Shown: positions 8,332 to 16,524, counted from the first letter of the stretch. The stretch is 64,000 nt of DNA from Actinomycetes bacterium (GCA_024637115.1 JAGXFU010000015.1:1-64000), one strand, 5' to 3'. The notes: generated by a model from the letters alone, not told the origin. Numbers and translations: made by a program.

Positions 8332-8607
8332 GTGGAGATCAAGATTCTGGGTAGCGGTTGTGCGAACTGCGAGAAGCTCGAGGCGGCAACGCGCGAGGCC
8401 GCTGCAAACCTTGGCGTTGAGGCTCAGTTCGAAAAGGTCAGCGACTTCGCAGAGATCATGGCATTCGGCGTGATGACCACGCCGGCGCTCGTGGTCGATG
8501 GCGAAGTGAAGGTGGCTGGTCGCGTTCCGGCGGTGGCCGACATCGAGAAGTTCCTCGCGGGTGGAGCTGCCACAAGCGGTGGTTGTAGCTGCGGCGGCTG
8601 CTGCTAG
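8332..8607 (+). CDS. Small thioredoxin-fold protein with cysteine-rich tail
   Basis: A 91-residue protein of the redox-active disulfide/thioredoxin-3 type: it starts VEIKILGSGCANCEKLE, with C10-x2-C13, and has the cis-proline region TTPALVVDG. A tail CSCGGCC adds C85, C87, C90 and C91. Family members are often found beside arsenic or mercury permeases. The GTG at 8332 is preceded by AAAAGGAGAACGAT, a good ribosome-binding site, 19 bases after hgcB, so it belongs to the operon. The role is probably thiol exchange or metal hand-over at the downstream permease (inference). Confidence 0.85.
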   Translation: MEIKILGSGCANCEKLEAATREAAANLGVEAQFEKVSDFAEIMAFGVMTTPALVVDGEVKVAGRVPAVADIEKFLAGGAATSGGCSCGGCC

Positions 8608-8625
8608 TAAGCGGCAGGCGCGACC

Positions 8626-9588
8626 GTGGACATCTTCTATCCGTTCGAATGGTTCTCAGAGCTTGTGACGTTCGGCTGGCTCGGTCTCACCGAGGGCACG
8701 CCCCTCGGTGATTCGGTCGCCTTCTTTGTCTACGACGTGCCTAAGATCCTCGTGATGCTCGCGGTCATCGTCTTTCTGGTCGCGATCGTGCGCTCGTTCT
8801 TTCCGGCATCGCGCGCCCGCCAACTCCTGGCGGGGCGCAAGCTCTACGTGGGCAACGTGGCTGCCGCCGGGCTCGGGGTCATCACGCCGTTCTGCTCGTG
8901 CTCGGCCGTCCCGATGTTCATCGGCTTCGTCGAGGCGGGCGTTCCTCTTGGCGTGACGTTCTCGTTCCTGCTCGCCTCGCCCATGGTCAACGAGCTCGCC
9001 ATCGGTCTGCTCATCCCGGTCTTTGGCTGGCGCGTGACACTGGCCTATGTGCTCTCCGGCCTTGGCGTGTCGATCATAGGCGGGATCATCATTGGCAGAC
9101 TCGGCCTTGAGCGCTACGTCGAGGAGTATGTCTACGCAGTCAAGGTCGGCGACATTGCCGAGGAGACCCTCACCTGGCCTGATCGCCTCAAAGGCGCTCG
9201 CGCGTATGTGGGAGAAATCGTTGGCAAGGTCTGGCCGTGGGTCATCGTTGCCATCGCCATCGGTGCCGGCATGCACGGCTATCTGCCCCAGGACTTCCTT
9301 GCGCGCTGGGCTGGCGAGGGCAATCCCTTCGCGGTACTCGTTGCCGTGGCGGTCGGCGTGCCGTTGTATGGCAATGCCGCAAGTGCCGTTCCTATCGCCG
9401 GCGTACTTGCCGACAAGGGTGTCCAGGTCGGGACCGTCCTCGCATTCATGATGGCGGTGACTGCACTCTCGGTTCCCGAGATGATCATCTTGCGAAAAGT
9501 CATCAAGCCCAGGTTGATCGCGATCTTCGTTGGAATCAGCGCAACGACTATCGTTGCTGTAGGATTCGCATTCAACGCATTCTTGTAG
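8626..9588 (+). CDS. ArsP/DUF318-type permease
   Basis: A 320-residue integral membrane protein with about eight hydrophobic segments in two halves. The signature TPFCSCSAVP (from T87; cysteines C90 and C92) and LLASPMVNELA match the predicted-permease family that includes ArsP, which exports trivalent methylated arsenicals. A second-half counterpart is VGVPLYGNAASAVPIAGVLADKG. It starts with GTG at 8626, 18 bases after the thioredoxin-like gene, so it is part of the arsR-hgcAB operon. By position it could export a product or intermediate of HgcAB, such as methylmercury or methylarsenic species, but the substrate is unproven. Confidence 0.86.
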   Translation: MDIFYPFEWFSELVTFGWLGLTEGTPLGDSVAFFVYDVPKILVMLAVIVFLVAIVRSFFPASRARQLLAGRKLYVGNVAAAGLGVITPFCSCSAVPMFIGFVEAGVPLGVTFSFLLASPMVNELAIGLLIPVFGWRVTLAYVLSGLGVSIIGGIIIGRLGLERYVEEYVYAVKVGDIAEETLTWPDRLKGARAYVGEIVGKVWPWVIVAIAIGAGMHGYLPQDFLARWAGEGNPFAVLVAVAVGVPLYGNAASAVPIAGVLADKGVQVGTVLAFMMAVTALSVPEMIILRKVIKPRLIAIFVGISATTIVAVGFAFNAFL

Positions 9589-9680
9589 GATTGGCGCGTA
9601 CGGGTGATGCGAACAGGGCATACCTGTCGTAGTGAGTCAGTTGATTCGGCTCGAGCGACAACTTGACGGGGAGTTCGATT

Positions 9681-9959
9681 TTGTTGCAGCAAAGCGAAGT
9701 CGTCTCACTTCTGCTGGCGCTCTCACTTGCGCCGGTTATCTACGCGAGTGTCAGTGACCGCAGTTTTGCGGGCAAACGAGCATTCATGTTCGCCACGTTC
9801 GCAATGGTCTCATCGTATGTCGCCACGGTGCTCGAGGGCGTCACCTACGGCGATCTGTTCAACGCGGTCGAGCACGGTGCGCTCGCCGCCTCCGGTGTCG
9901 CATTCGCGATCGCGGTCCTCCAGTACGTGCGAAGCGAGTATCAAGCGAGCAGTACATGA
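9681..9959 (+). CDS. Small membrane protein, partner of the following kinase
   Basis: About 92 residues with three hydrophobic stretches (for example VVSLLLALSLAPVIYASV, FATFAMVSSYVATVL and GVAFAIAVLQYV). No family is recognised. The start is uncertain: TTG codons at 9663, 9681 and 9684 are in frame, and the GGGGAG at 9668 is best spaced for 9681. The stop codon overlaps the ATG of the histidine kinase gene, which strongly implies cotranscription and probably joint function as a membrane sensor complex. The 92-base gap after the permease gene leaves open whether it belongs to the hgc operon. Confidence 0.6.
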   Translation: MLQQSEVVSLLLALSLAPVIYASVSDRSFAGKRAFMFATFAMVSSYVATVLEGVTYGDLFNAVEHGALAASGVAFAIAVLQYVRSEYQASST

Positions 9960-11413
9960 TGCCCGCCGTTGTAGTGTTCGATGTGATTGCCACACTCGGT
10001 TTTGGTGTGGCCTTTGTCTCGATCATGTTCCTCATCGGACGCTCGACCTTCCTTGAGCCTCGCGCGCACATGGTTCTGGCACTCGCCCTCTTGATCTATT
10101 TGTTTGTCGCTTTCTTCAATGTGCTTGAGCACGCCGATATCACGAGTAGCCTGGACGCTCTCGAGGACCACCTGGAGGTGGCATTCTTTCCGCTCCTGGC
10201 GTATGTGGCCTACTCGATCGACGCATCCGCTCGAATCAGAGAGGCTGTTGCGAGTGAGGCGGCATTGCGCCGTGAGCGTGATCTGACACGCTCGGTGATC
10301 GACACGAGCCCGGCTGCCGTGGTCATGCTCGATGCGACAGGAGAGCTGCTCTTTGCAAGCGATGTGCTCCGCTCCCGGTTCGGCGTGGAGTATGAAAGAG
10401 CGCTCGAAGCCGGAGACCTGAAGCTCAGGCCACACGGCCGCCTCGGGGCCGCCGGACCCGAACTCACGATCTCGGACGTTGCGGCACATGCCCCGTTTAC
10501 CGATCAACTCTTTGTGGTCGACGGCCATGGCGTACGCGTGATGTCGGCCAGCGCCGAGCGCACGAGTGATGCCGAGGATGCGGACACCGTTCTTGCTCTC
10601 GTAGACGTCACCGAGCGCATGGAGTCGCAGACCGAACTCGCAGCGTATCGAGATGACCTGGAAAGCCAGGTCGATGTGCGGACCCGGGAACTGATGCAGT
10701 TGAACGCCGAGCTCGCGCGCGCCAACAGCGCCAAACAGGACTTCCTCTCCAAGATGAGTCATGAGTTGCGTACCCCGCTCAACTCGATTATCGGCTTCAC
10801 AAGTGTGATGTTGCGGGGAATGGCCGGCGAAGTGAGCGAGGAGCAGAGAACGCAACTCCAGATGGTGGAACATGCAGGTCAACGTCTGCTCTCGCTGGTC
10901 AATGACGTTCTCGATGTGTCAAAGATCGACGCGGGCGAGGCCACAGTCAGCTTGAAGCTCACCGAACTCCACATGTCGCTCGCAAGTCTCGTTGGAGAGA
11001 TGCGACCGTTTGCCCAAGAACGGGGTATCACGCTTGAGTTCGAGAACGAGTCCACACGACCGGAGATACGTACGGATGCGAGCAAAGTCGAGCAGATCGT
11101 ACGGAACCTCGTGTCCAATGGTCTCAAGTTCACGCCTGAGGGCGGAACCGTGAGCGTGAGAATCGTGGATACGCCTGCCGCGTTAGAGATCATCGTGTGT
11201 GACACAGGTATCGGTATGTCCACACGAGAGAAGACCCGCGTGTTTGACCCGTTCTATCAAGGGCCAGCGACCCCCGAGGCGGCTCTGCGTCCGCCGGGGA
11301 CCGGTCTTGGGCTCTCCATAGCGCGCGAGTTGACCGAACTCATCGGCGCCACGCTGGATGTCAGCAGTACCCTGGGGCAGGGCAGCGAGTTCACGGTGCG
11401 TATCCCGGTCTAG
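9956..11413 (+). CDS. Membrane-bound PAS histidine kinase
   Basis: A 485-residue sensor kinase. Three membrane helices lie in residues 1-90, then a short coiled-coil linker, a PAS-like domain (about 108-225, starting VIDTSPAAVVMLDATGELL), the HisKA dimerisation domain with the phospho-accepting H269 in KMSHELRTPLN, and the ATP-binding domain with NLVSNGLKFTPEGG (N box), DTGIGM (G1) and GTGLGLSIA (G2). There is no receiver domain and no adjacent response regulator, so it is an orphan kinase. The overlapping upstream small membrane protein may modulate it. The signal is unknown; the neighbourhood suggests metal or redox sensing only by position. Confidence 0.9.
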   Translation: MMPAVVVFDVIATLGFGVAFVSIMFLIGRSTFLEPRAHMVLALALLIYLFVAFFNVLEHADITSSLDALEDHLEVAFFPLLAYVAYSIDASARIREAVASEAALRRERDLTRSVIDTSPAAVVMLDATGELLFASDVLRSRFGVEYERALEAGDLKLRPHGRLGAAGPELTISDVAAHAPFTDQLFVVDGHGVRVMSASAERTSDAEDADTVLALVDVTERMESQTELAAYRDDLESQVDVRTRELMQLNAELARANSAKQDFLSKMSHELRTPLNSIIGFTSVMLRGMAGEVSEEQRTQLQMVEHAGQRLLSLVNDVLDVSKIDAGEATVSLKLTELHMSLASLVGEMRPFAQERGITLEFENESTRPEIRTDASKVEQIVRNLVSNGLKFTPEGGTVSVRIVDTPAALEIIVCDTGIGMSTREKTRVFDPFYQGPATPEAALRPPGTGLGLSIARELTELIGATLDVSSTLGQGSEFTVRIPV

Positions 11414-11424
11414 TCCGTGGCGCG

Positions 11425-11453
11425 TTGCGTTCTGGCACGAAACCCGCTAGGTT
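11425..11453 (+). promoter_or_regulatory. Possible promoter of the metYXW operon
   Basis: TTGCGT (11425-11430) and TAGGTT (11448-11453) are spaced 17 bases apart. Transcription from here would make a leader of about 225 bases before metY. A CGTTCA/TGAACG stem with a 3-base loop lies at 11465-11479, within that leader. Confidence 0.35.
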
Positions 11454-11526
11454 GTCGCAATACTCGTTCAAAGTGAACGAAGAATTTCGACACAGAGCTC
11501 AGCGAAGGAGGTGTGGACGAGCAATC

Positions 11527-11646
11527 ATGGTTGGCGCTTCTGCGTTCTCGATGATGATGGACATGATGATGACCCAGCCCGGGTCTCTTCGCGCATGCGA
11601 TGGATCTGGGCACATCCGGCGCCCGGCCGGACGTCAGGTCGGGTAA
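11527..11646 (+). CDS. Candidate methionine-rich leader peptide upstream of metY
   Basis: A 39-codon open frame ending 40 bases before metY. Codons 9-15 read MMMDMMM (bases 11551-11571), six methionines in seven residues. AAGGAGG lies upstream at 11505-11511, though 15 bases from the ATG, which is longer than ideal. Position and composition fit a translated leader that senses Met-tRNA supply and controls the methionine genes behind it. No clear terminator pair was identified by eye, so the mechanism is open and the ORF could be chance. Confidence 0.4.
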   Translation: MVGASAFSMMMDMMMTQPGSLRACDGSGHIRRPAGRQVG

Positions 11647-11686
11647 TCACTACTCATCCAAGAACCCAGAAAGCGAGCTGATATCC

Positions 11687-12991
11687 ATGAGCGACTCCAC
11701 CACACCCCGTTTCGACACGATTGCCATTCACGGCGGTCAGTCTCCCGATCCCACCACCGGTTCACGCGCCGTTCCGATCTATCAGACGGTCGCATACAAC
11801 TTCAAGGACACGGATCACGCTGCCAACCTGTTCGGGCTCAAAGAGTTCGGCAATATCTACTCGCGGATCATGAACCCCACAAACGATGTGCTCGAGCAGC
11901 GCATCGCCGCGCTTGAGGGCGGCACGGCTGCGCTCGGGACCGCCTCCGGTCACGCCGCCGAAGTGTTGGCATTGCTCAATGTCGCTGGCTCGGGTGACTC
12001 AATCGTGAGTTCGACCTCCCTCTACGGTGGGACGTGGAATCTCTTTCTTCATACGTTTCGCAGGCTCGGAATCGACGTGCGGTTTGTTGAGACCTCCGAT
12101 ACCAAAGGGTTTGCCACGGCGAGTGACGATACGACCAAAGCCTGGTTCGTTGAGACGATTGGGAACCCACGGCTCGACGTTCCTGACCTTGGCGCTCTTG
12201 CCGATCTTGGGCGCACTCTCAACATCCCGCTGTTTGTGGACAATACGTTCGCAACTCCGTATCTGTGTCGTCCGATCGAGCACGGCGCCGCAGTGGTCGT
12301 GCAATCCCTCACCAAGTGGATAGGCGGGCACGGCACGAGTATCGGAGGAGTGATCGTGGACGGCGGGAACTTCAACTGGGGCGAGACAGACCGCCACCCG
12401 GTTCTCACCACCCCCGATCCGAGCTATCACGGACTCAACTACTGGGAGGTCTTTGGTGACTTTCCCGGTCTGGGCAATGTCGCATTCGGCATCAAGGCCC
12501 GTGTGCAACTCCAGAGGGACCTGGGCGCGTCGCTCTCGCCCTTCAATTCCCAGCAGTTCATTCTTGGCGTCGAGACTCTGTCGCTCCGCGTACAGCGTCA
12601 CAGCGACAATGCCCTTGCGGTTGCCAAGCATCTCAAAGACCACCCCAAAGTCGCCTGGGTGACCTACCCGGGGCTCGATGACCATCCCAGCAGGGCCAAT
12701 GCCGACAAGTATCTGACCAACGGCTATGGCGGGGTGCTCGTGTTCGGGGTCAAAGGCGGACTCGAAGCCGGCAAGACGCTCATCAACAGCGTGGAGTTGC
12801 ACAGCCATCTGGCCAATGTCGGTGATGCCAAGTCGCTCATTATCCACCCCGCCTCTACCACCCACTCACAGCTGTCCGCAGCAGAACTTGAGCGGGCCGG
12901 TATCGGAGATGATTTCGTGCGGCTGTCGGTGGGCATCGAAGACATCGATGACATCCTGGCCGATCTCGATCAGGCGTTGGACAGGGTGTAG
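11687..12991 (+). CDS. metY: O-acetylhomoserine aminocarboxypropyltransferase (sulfhydrylase)
   Basis: A 434-residue PLP enzyme of the Cys/Met metabolism family that makes homocysteine from O-acetylhomoserine and sulfide. Motifs include YSRIMNPTNDVLEQRIAALE, the Tyr-rich loop SLYGGTWNLF, VDNTFATPYLCRP and the PLP lysine K210 in SLTKWIGGHG. Length and the N-terminal AIHGGQSPDPTTGSRAVPIY match MetY rather than MetB or MetC. The ATG at 11687 starts the conserved N-terminus; the ribosome-binding site is weak (AGAAAGCGAGCTG). metX and metW follow closely, forming a direct-sulfhydrylation route to methionine. Confidence 0.94.
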   Translation: MSDSTTPRFDTIAIHGGQSPDPTTGSRAVPIYQTVAYNFKDTDHAANLFGLKEFGNIYSRIMNPTNDVLEQRIAALEGGTAALGTASGHAAEVLALLNVAGSGDSIVSSTSLYGGTWNLFLHTFRRLGIDVRFVETSDTKGFATASDDTTKAWFVETIGNPRLDVPDLGALADLGRTLNIPLFVDNTFATPYLCRPIEHGAAVVVQSLTKWIGGHGTSIGGVIVDGGNFNWGETDRHPVLTTPDPSYHGLNYWEVFGDFPGLGNVAFGIKARVQLQRDLGASLSPFNSQQFILGVETLSLRVQRHSDNALAVAKHLKDHPKVAWVTYPGLDDHPSRANADKYLTNGYGGVLVFGVKGGLEAGKTLINSVELHSHLANVGDAKSLIIHPASTTHSQLSAAELERAGIGDDFVRLSVGIEDIDDILADLDQALDRV

Positions 12992-12994
12992 ACA

Positions 12995-14137
12995 ATGAGC
13001 ATCGGAGCCGGGGCGCTTTCAAGCGGGCCGCGCTCCCACGAAATCGGTGAGGTCTCACTCGTGGGAGGGCGCACGCTCGGTCACGTCACTGTTGCCTATG
13101 AGACATTCGGTGCGCTTTCGGAGCAGAGCGACAACGCGGTGCTCATCTGCCACGCGCTGTCCGGCGATGCTCACGTGGCGGCAGGAGTTGACGACTATGG
13201 GACACCTCGTCCGGGTTGGTGGGATGCGCTTGTCGGTCCGGGTAAGGCCATAGACACGGAGAAGTACTTCGTAATCTGCACAAACGTCCTGGGTGGATGC
13301 TCGGGTACGACAGGTCCCGAATCGCTCGATCCGGGGACGGGACGGCCGTTTGGCCTTGGGTTCCCGCTCGTGACGATCGAAGACATGGTCGATGTGCAGG
13401 CGTTGCTCATTGACGCGCTCGGCATTGACCGCCTGCGCGCGGTGGTTGGTGGCTCTATGGGAGGAATGCAGGCGCTTGTATGGGCGCTACGCTATCCCGA
13501 TCGGGTCGCCGGTGTGGTGCCGATTGCGACCACGTGGCGCCTCGGGGCACAGGCGATTGCGTTCAATGAAGTGGGTCGAACTGCGATCTTGGGCGACTCG
13601 GCATTCAACAACGGTGACTACTATGGGGGCGGGCAGCCCCACCATGGTCTCGGTATCGCTCGGATGGTCGGCCACATCACCTACCTCTCCGACGAGTCAA
13701 TGAGAGCCAAGTTCGGGCGGCGACTTCGCGCGCGCGATGACCACGCATTTGAATTCGTGACTGAGTTCGAGGTCGAGAGCTACCTGGCGCATCAGGGCCA
13801 GAAGTTTGTTGAGCGCTTTGATGCGAACACGTACCTCTACATGACCAAAGCGATGGACTACTTCGATCTCTGCGCGGGGTTCTCTGATCTGGCGGAGGTC
13901 TTTCGTGGTTCGCCGGTTCGCTATCTACTCGTATCGTTCTCGAGCGACTGGCTGTTTCCGTCATATCAGGTTCGGGAGATCGTCGATGCGCTGCAATGCG
14001 TGGGTGCAGATGTCACATTCGCAGAGATCGAAAGCCCGTATGGGCACGATGCGTTCCTTCTTGAGCCCGAGGCGCAAGGCGACTTGATTACGCCATTCCT
14101 TGGAAGCCTCATCGAGAGGTCGGGTGGTCGGCAATGA
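12995..14137 (+). CDS. metX: Homoserine O-acetyltransferase
   Basis: A 380-residue alpha/beta-hydrolase-fold acyltransferase that activates homoserine with acetyl-CoA, supplying the substrate of MetY. The nucleophile is S154 in the elbow GGSMGGMQALVW. The catalytic Asp lies in SDWLFPSYQ and the His in PYGHDAFLLE. Other family blocks are CHALSGDAHVA, WWDALVGPGKAIDT and NVLGGCSGTTGP. The start is three bases after the metY stop and the end overlaps metW by four bases. MetX from some bacteria prefers succinyl-CoA and that cannot be excluded from sequence alone. Confidence 0.94.
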   Translation: MSIGAGALSSGPRSHEIGEVSLVGGRTLGHVTVAYETFGALSEQSDNAVLICHALSGDAHVAAGVDDYGTPRPGWWDALVGPGKAIDTEKYFVICTNVLGGCSGTTGPESLDPGTGRPFGLGFPLVTIEDMVDVQALLIDALGIDRLRAVVGGSMGGMQALVWALRYPDRVAGVVPIATTWRLGAQAIAFNEVGRTAILGDSAFNNGDYYGGGQPHHGLGIARMVGHITYLSDESMRAKFGRRLRARDDHAFEFVTEFEVESYLAHQGQKFVERFDANTYLYMTKAMDYFDLCAGFSDLAEVFRGSPVRYLLVSFSSDWLFPSYQVREIVDALQCVGADVTFAEIESPYGHDAFLLEPEAQGDLITPFLGSLIERSGGRQ

Positions 14138-14748
14138 CTACGACCGAACTGCTGCGGGGGGACCTGCGACTTATTGCGGCGTTGGTTCCTGAAGGGAGCA
14201 GGGTACTGGACCTGGGATGTGGTGACGGTTCACTGCTCGGATACCTGCGCGACGTGCGGGGATGCTCGGTGCGTGGTATTGAGCTGTCTCGAGATGGAGT
14301 CGTGGCATGCGTTCGTGCGGGCATTCCGTGTGTACAGTCCGATCTTGACCAGGGGCTCGCCTCGCTCGCGGACGGCGCCTTCGACATCGTGATTCTCTCG
14401 CAGACGCTCCAGGTGGTGCGCTATCCCGATAGGGTGCTGCGCGAGATGCTGCGGGTCGGAGAGCGCGGCATTGTGTCGTTTCCGAACTTCGCTCATTGGC
14501 GGGTGCGCTCCTACCTGGCAGTGCGTGGGCAGATGCCGGTGAGTAAGGCCATCCCCTACTCCTGGTATGACACGCCCAATATCCATCACACGACCATCAA
14601 GGACTTTCGGGACCTCTGTGACGCAGCCGGCGCGCGAGTACTTCAAGAGATACCCCTCGTGACCTCGACGAAGGCCGACCCAAAGCGAATCACCGCGTTT
14701 CCAAACCTACGCGCGGACACGGCCGTCGCAGTCGTGGGGTCTTTGTGA
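14134..14748 (+). CDS. metW: Methionine biosynthesis protein MetW (SAM-dependent methyltransferase fold)
   Basis: A 204-residue class I methyltransferase-fold protein. The SAM-binding loop is VLDLGCGDGSLLGYL, followed by GIELSRDGV, and family blocks QTLQVVRYPDRVLREMLRVG and ISWYDTPNIHHTT-like SWYDTPNIHHTTIKDF. MetW partners MetX in many bacteria and is thought to raise its activity; its own methyl acceptor is not established. It overlaps metX by ATGA, so the two are translationally coupled. Confidence 0.92.
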   Translation: MTTTELLRGDLRLIAALVPEGSRVLDLGCGDGSLLGYLRDVRGCSVRGIELSRDGVVACVRAGIPCVQSDLDQGLASLADGAFDIVILSQTLQVVRYPDRVLREMLRVGERGIVSFPNFAHWRVRSYLAVRGQMPVSKAIPYSWYDTPNIHHTTIKDFRDLCDAAGARVLQEIPLVTSTKADPKRITAFPNLRADTAVAVVGSL

Positions 14749-14806
14749 GAGAAGTGGGCATACCTCTTGCTATAGCACGTACGCAAGCGAGTACCCTGAG
14801 GAGACC

Positions 14807-15145
14807 ATGTACAACGAGATTCGACAGATTCCCCGTGCGCTCGTTATCGCACTCGTTGCCGCCGCGATTCTCGCGGTGCTTATTCCTACGTGCGCCATGG
14901 CCGTCACCGGCGGTTCCATGAGCATGGGTTCTCTTGCTGACATCCTCGCGTGCGACAGCATGTGGCTTCCCTCAGACGTAGCCCCCGGAGTCATGGTCAA
15001 CCTGCTCCTCTTCGCCTTTGTAGCGCTCTTTACAGCGTTCTTTGTGCTTCCTGTTGAGATTCGCGAGAGAGTCGGCTTTGTCGTGTACGAGACCCCGATT
15101 CCTCATCCACCCGACGACCCACTCATGGGGCGTCTCATCATTTAG
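14807..15145 (+). CDS. Small membrane protein at head of the copper cluster
   Basis: A 112-residue protein of unknown family. Residues about 10-33 form a signal-anchor or signal peptide (ALVIALVAAAILAVLIPTCAMA), then comes a short Met/Ser-rich outer segment (GGSMSMGSLADILACDSMW) and a second helix (MVNLLLFAFVALFTAFFVLP) with a cytoplasmic tail. The methionines and cysteines outside the membrane could bind Cu(I), which would fit the genes that follow (inference). The ATG at 14807 has CTGAGGAGACC upstream. The 86-base gap to the next gene carries a structured element. Confidence 0.6.
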   Translation: MYNEIRQIPRALVIALVAAAILAVLIPTCAMAVTGGSMSMGSLADILACDSMWLPSDVAPGVMVNLLLFAFVALFTAFFVLPVEIRERVGFVVYETPIPHPPDDPLMGRLII

Positions 15146-15147
15146 AA

Positions 15148-15227
15148 ACTCCTTGCACGTCGAAGGCCGTCACATCACATGATGTCGCGGATTCTAGCCC
15201 TACCCTTCGTACCCCACTGCAAGGAGT
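15148..15227 (+). promoter_or_regulatory. Nested leader stem-loop covering the ribosome-binding site of the SafE-like gene
   Basis: ACTCCTTGCA (15148-15157) is a perfect inverted repeat of TGCAAGGAGT (15218-15227), which contains the AAGGAG ribosome-binding site for the GTG at 15232. Inside it CGAAGG (15161-15166) pairs with CCTTCG (15204-15209) and ACATCA with TGATGT form a further inner stem at about 15172-15185. Folded, this would block translation; a ligand, temperature or a protein could open it. Seen directly: the pairing. Regulation is inference. Confidence 0.5.
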
Positions 15228-15231
15228 CACC

Positions 15232-16524
15232 GTGGAACTGTTTCTTCCCATGCTCACGCTCGGACTCGTAACGAGTCTGCACTGCGTGTCCATGTGCGGC
15301 CCGATGGTCGCAAGCTATGCCGTCAAAGATGCCGAGGAGGGATCTGTCGCTGCGCGACTGATGCCGAACTTCGCATACCAGGGCGCAAAGATTCTGAGCT
15401 ATGTGCTGGTCGGTCTGATACTCGGCGCGATCGGCTCGGCGTTCAACCTGGACGCGATTCGCCCCTACGTCATGCTTGGTGCGGGCGTCTTCATGATCGT
15501 GCTCGGCCTTGGGATGACGGGCAAGTTCCCGTGGGCTGCCCGTCTGAGTCCGGCACCCCCGAAGTTCCTGGTCCAGGCGTTGTTGAGGACACGCCGCAAG
15601 GCTGCGGCAGATGCAGCCGAGAATCATTCGTCTCTCGGTACGCCTATCACATTCGGTCTGCTCACCGGGCTCATGCCGTGTGCCCCGCTTATGGCGGCGC
15701 AGCTCAATGCGGCAGCGGCCGGTAGCGCGGTCTCGGGTGCGATCGGAATGTTCGCATTCGGACTTGGTACTGCACCCCTCATGCTCGGTTTTGGTGCCGT
15801 ATCTACCATGCTGCCGCGACGCACAAGAGAGCGCGCGATGGCACTACTCGCCGTTGTCGTGATCGTGTTCGGTCTTGTGTACCTCAACCGTGGCGCGATG
15901 CTCGTTGGATCCCCGGTCAACTTCCAGACGGTCAAGACCTCGATCCTTGGCGGACCGGTTCAAGAGGCAAGCACGGACTTTGTTCGCGGAGCAGACGGAG
16001 TGGTCGAAATCCCGCTCACAATCGCCAACACACAGTTCGTGCCAAACGCGCTCAGCCTCCCTGTCAATGAGCCGGTGAGGCTTGTGGTGGATCGTCAGGA
16101 AGCGAACGCGTGCTCCGATCAACTCGCGATTCCTCAACTCGGTGTCCTGGTCGATCTGGCTCCGAACTCCGTGACCACGATTGATGTCCCGGCGGCATCC
16201 GCAGGGACCTACACCCTCACCTGTGGCATGGGCATGATGTCCGGCCAGATCAGCGTTGGCGCAGGAAGCGGCACGGGCGGATCATCGCCGATTCTGCCCC
16301 TCGTGCTTGTCGGCGGAGTTGTGGGCGCGGGCATGTGGTACAAGCGTCGGTTCGCACAAGCGCCGCAAGCGGACCCCAAGAAGCGTGACCGTGCCGCAGC
16401 GGCGAGCTCAGACAGAGCTGGTTCCGGCGTGTTCGACTTCACGCCTCAGCAGATCCTCCTCACCCTGTGCGCTATCGGTGTCGCGGTCGTATTCGGCCTC
16501 GCCGCCGGCGGCATGCTCGGCTAA
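15232..16524 (+). CDS. SafE/DsbD-like membrane protein with C-terminal cupredoxin-type domain
   Basis: A 430-residue membrane protein. Residues about 1-235 form the six-helix urease-accessory/DsbD-like transmembrane module, opening with SLHCVSMCGPM (C18, C22) and with a second Cys site LMPCAPLMAAQ. Residues about 255-345 are a cupredoxin-like domain with EANACSDQLAIPQLG and the Met/Cys ligand cluster TCGMGMMSG. A C-terminal helix and a charged linker follow, then a last helix. This module is found next to copper genes and is thought to move copper or reductant across the membrane. The GTG at 15232 follows AAGGAGTCACC. It heads a same-strand run with the CopZ-like, cupredoxin and CopA genes. 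Confidence 0.8.
   Translation: MELFLPMLTLGLVTSLHCVSMCGPMVASYAVKDAEEGSVAARLMPNFAYQGAKILSYVLVGLILGAIGSAFNLDAIRPYVMLGAGVFMIVLGLGMTGKFPWAARLSPAPPKFLVQALLRTRRKAAADAAENHSSLGTPITFGLLTGLMPCAPLMAAQLNAAAAGSAVSGAIGMFAFGLGTAPLMLGFGAVSTMLPRRTRERAMALLAVVVIVFGLVYLNRGAMLVGSPVNFQTVKTSILGGPVQEASTDFVRGADGVVEIPLTIANTQFVPNALSLPVNEPVRLVVDRQEANACSDQLAIPQLGVLVDLAPNSVTTIDVPAASAGTYTLTCGMGMMSGQISVGAGSGTGGSSPILPLVLVGGVVGAGMWYKRRFAQAPQADPKKRDRAAAASSDRAGSGVFDFTPQQILLTLCAIGVAVVFGLAAGGMLG

Noticed and set aside
9616-9630. GGGCATACCT, seen here and again at 14757, as a possible metal-regulator site
   Set aside because: There is no dyad symmetry and only two copies, so it is no better than chance.
11454-11686. SAM riboswitch or T-box before metY
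   Set aside because: Neither the SAM-I conserved core nor the T-box AGGGTGG-type sequence is present.
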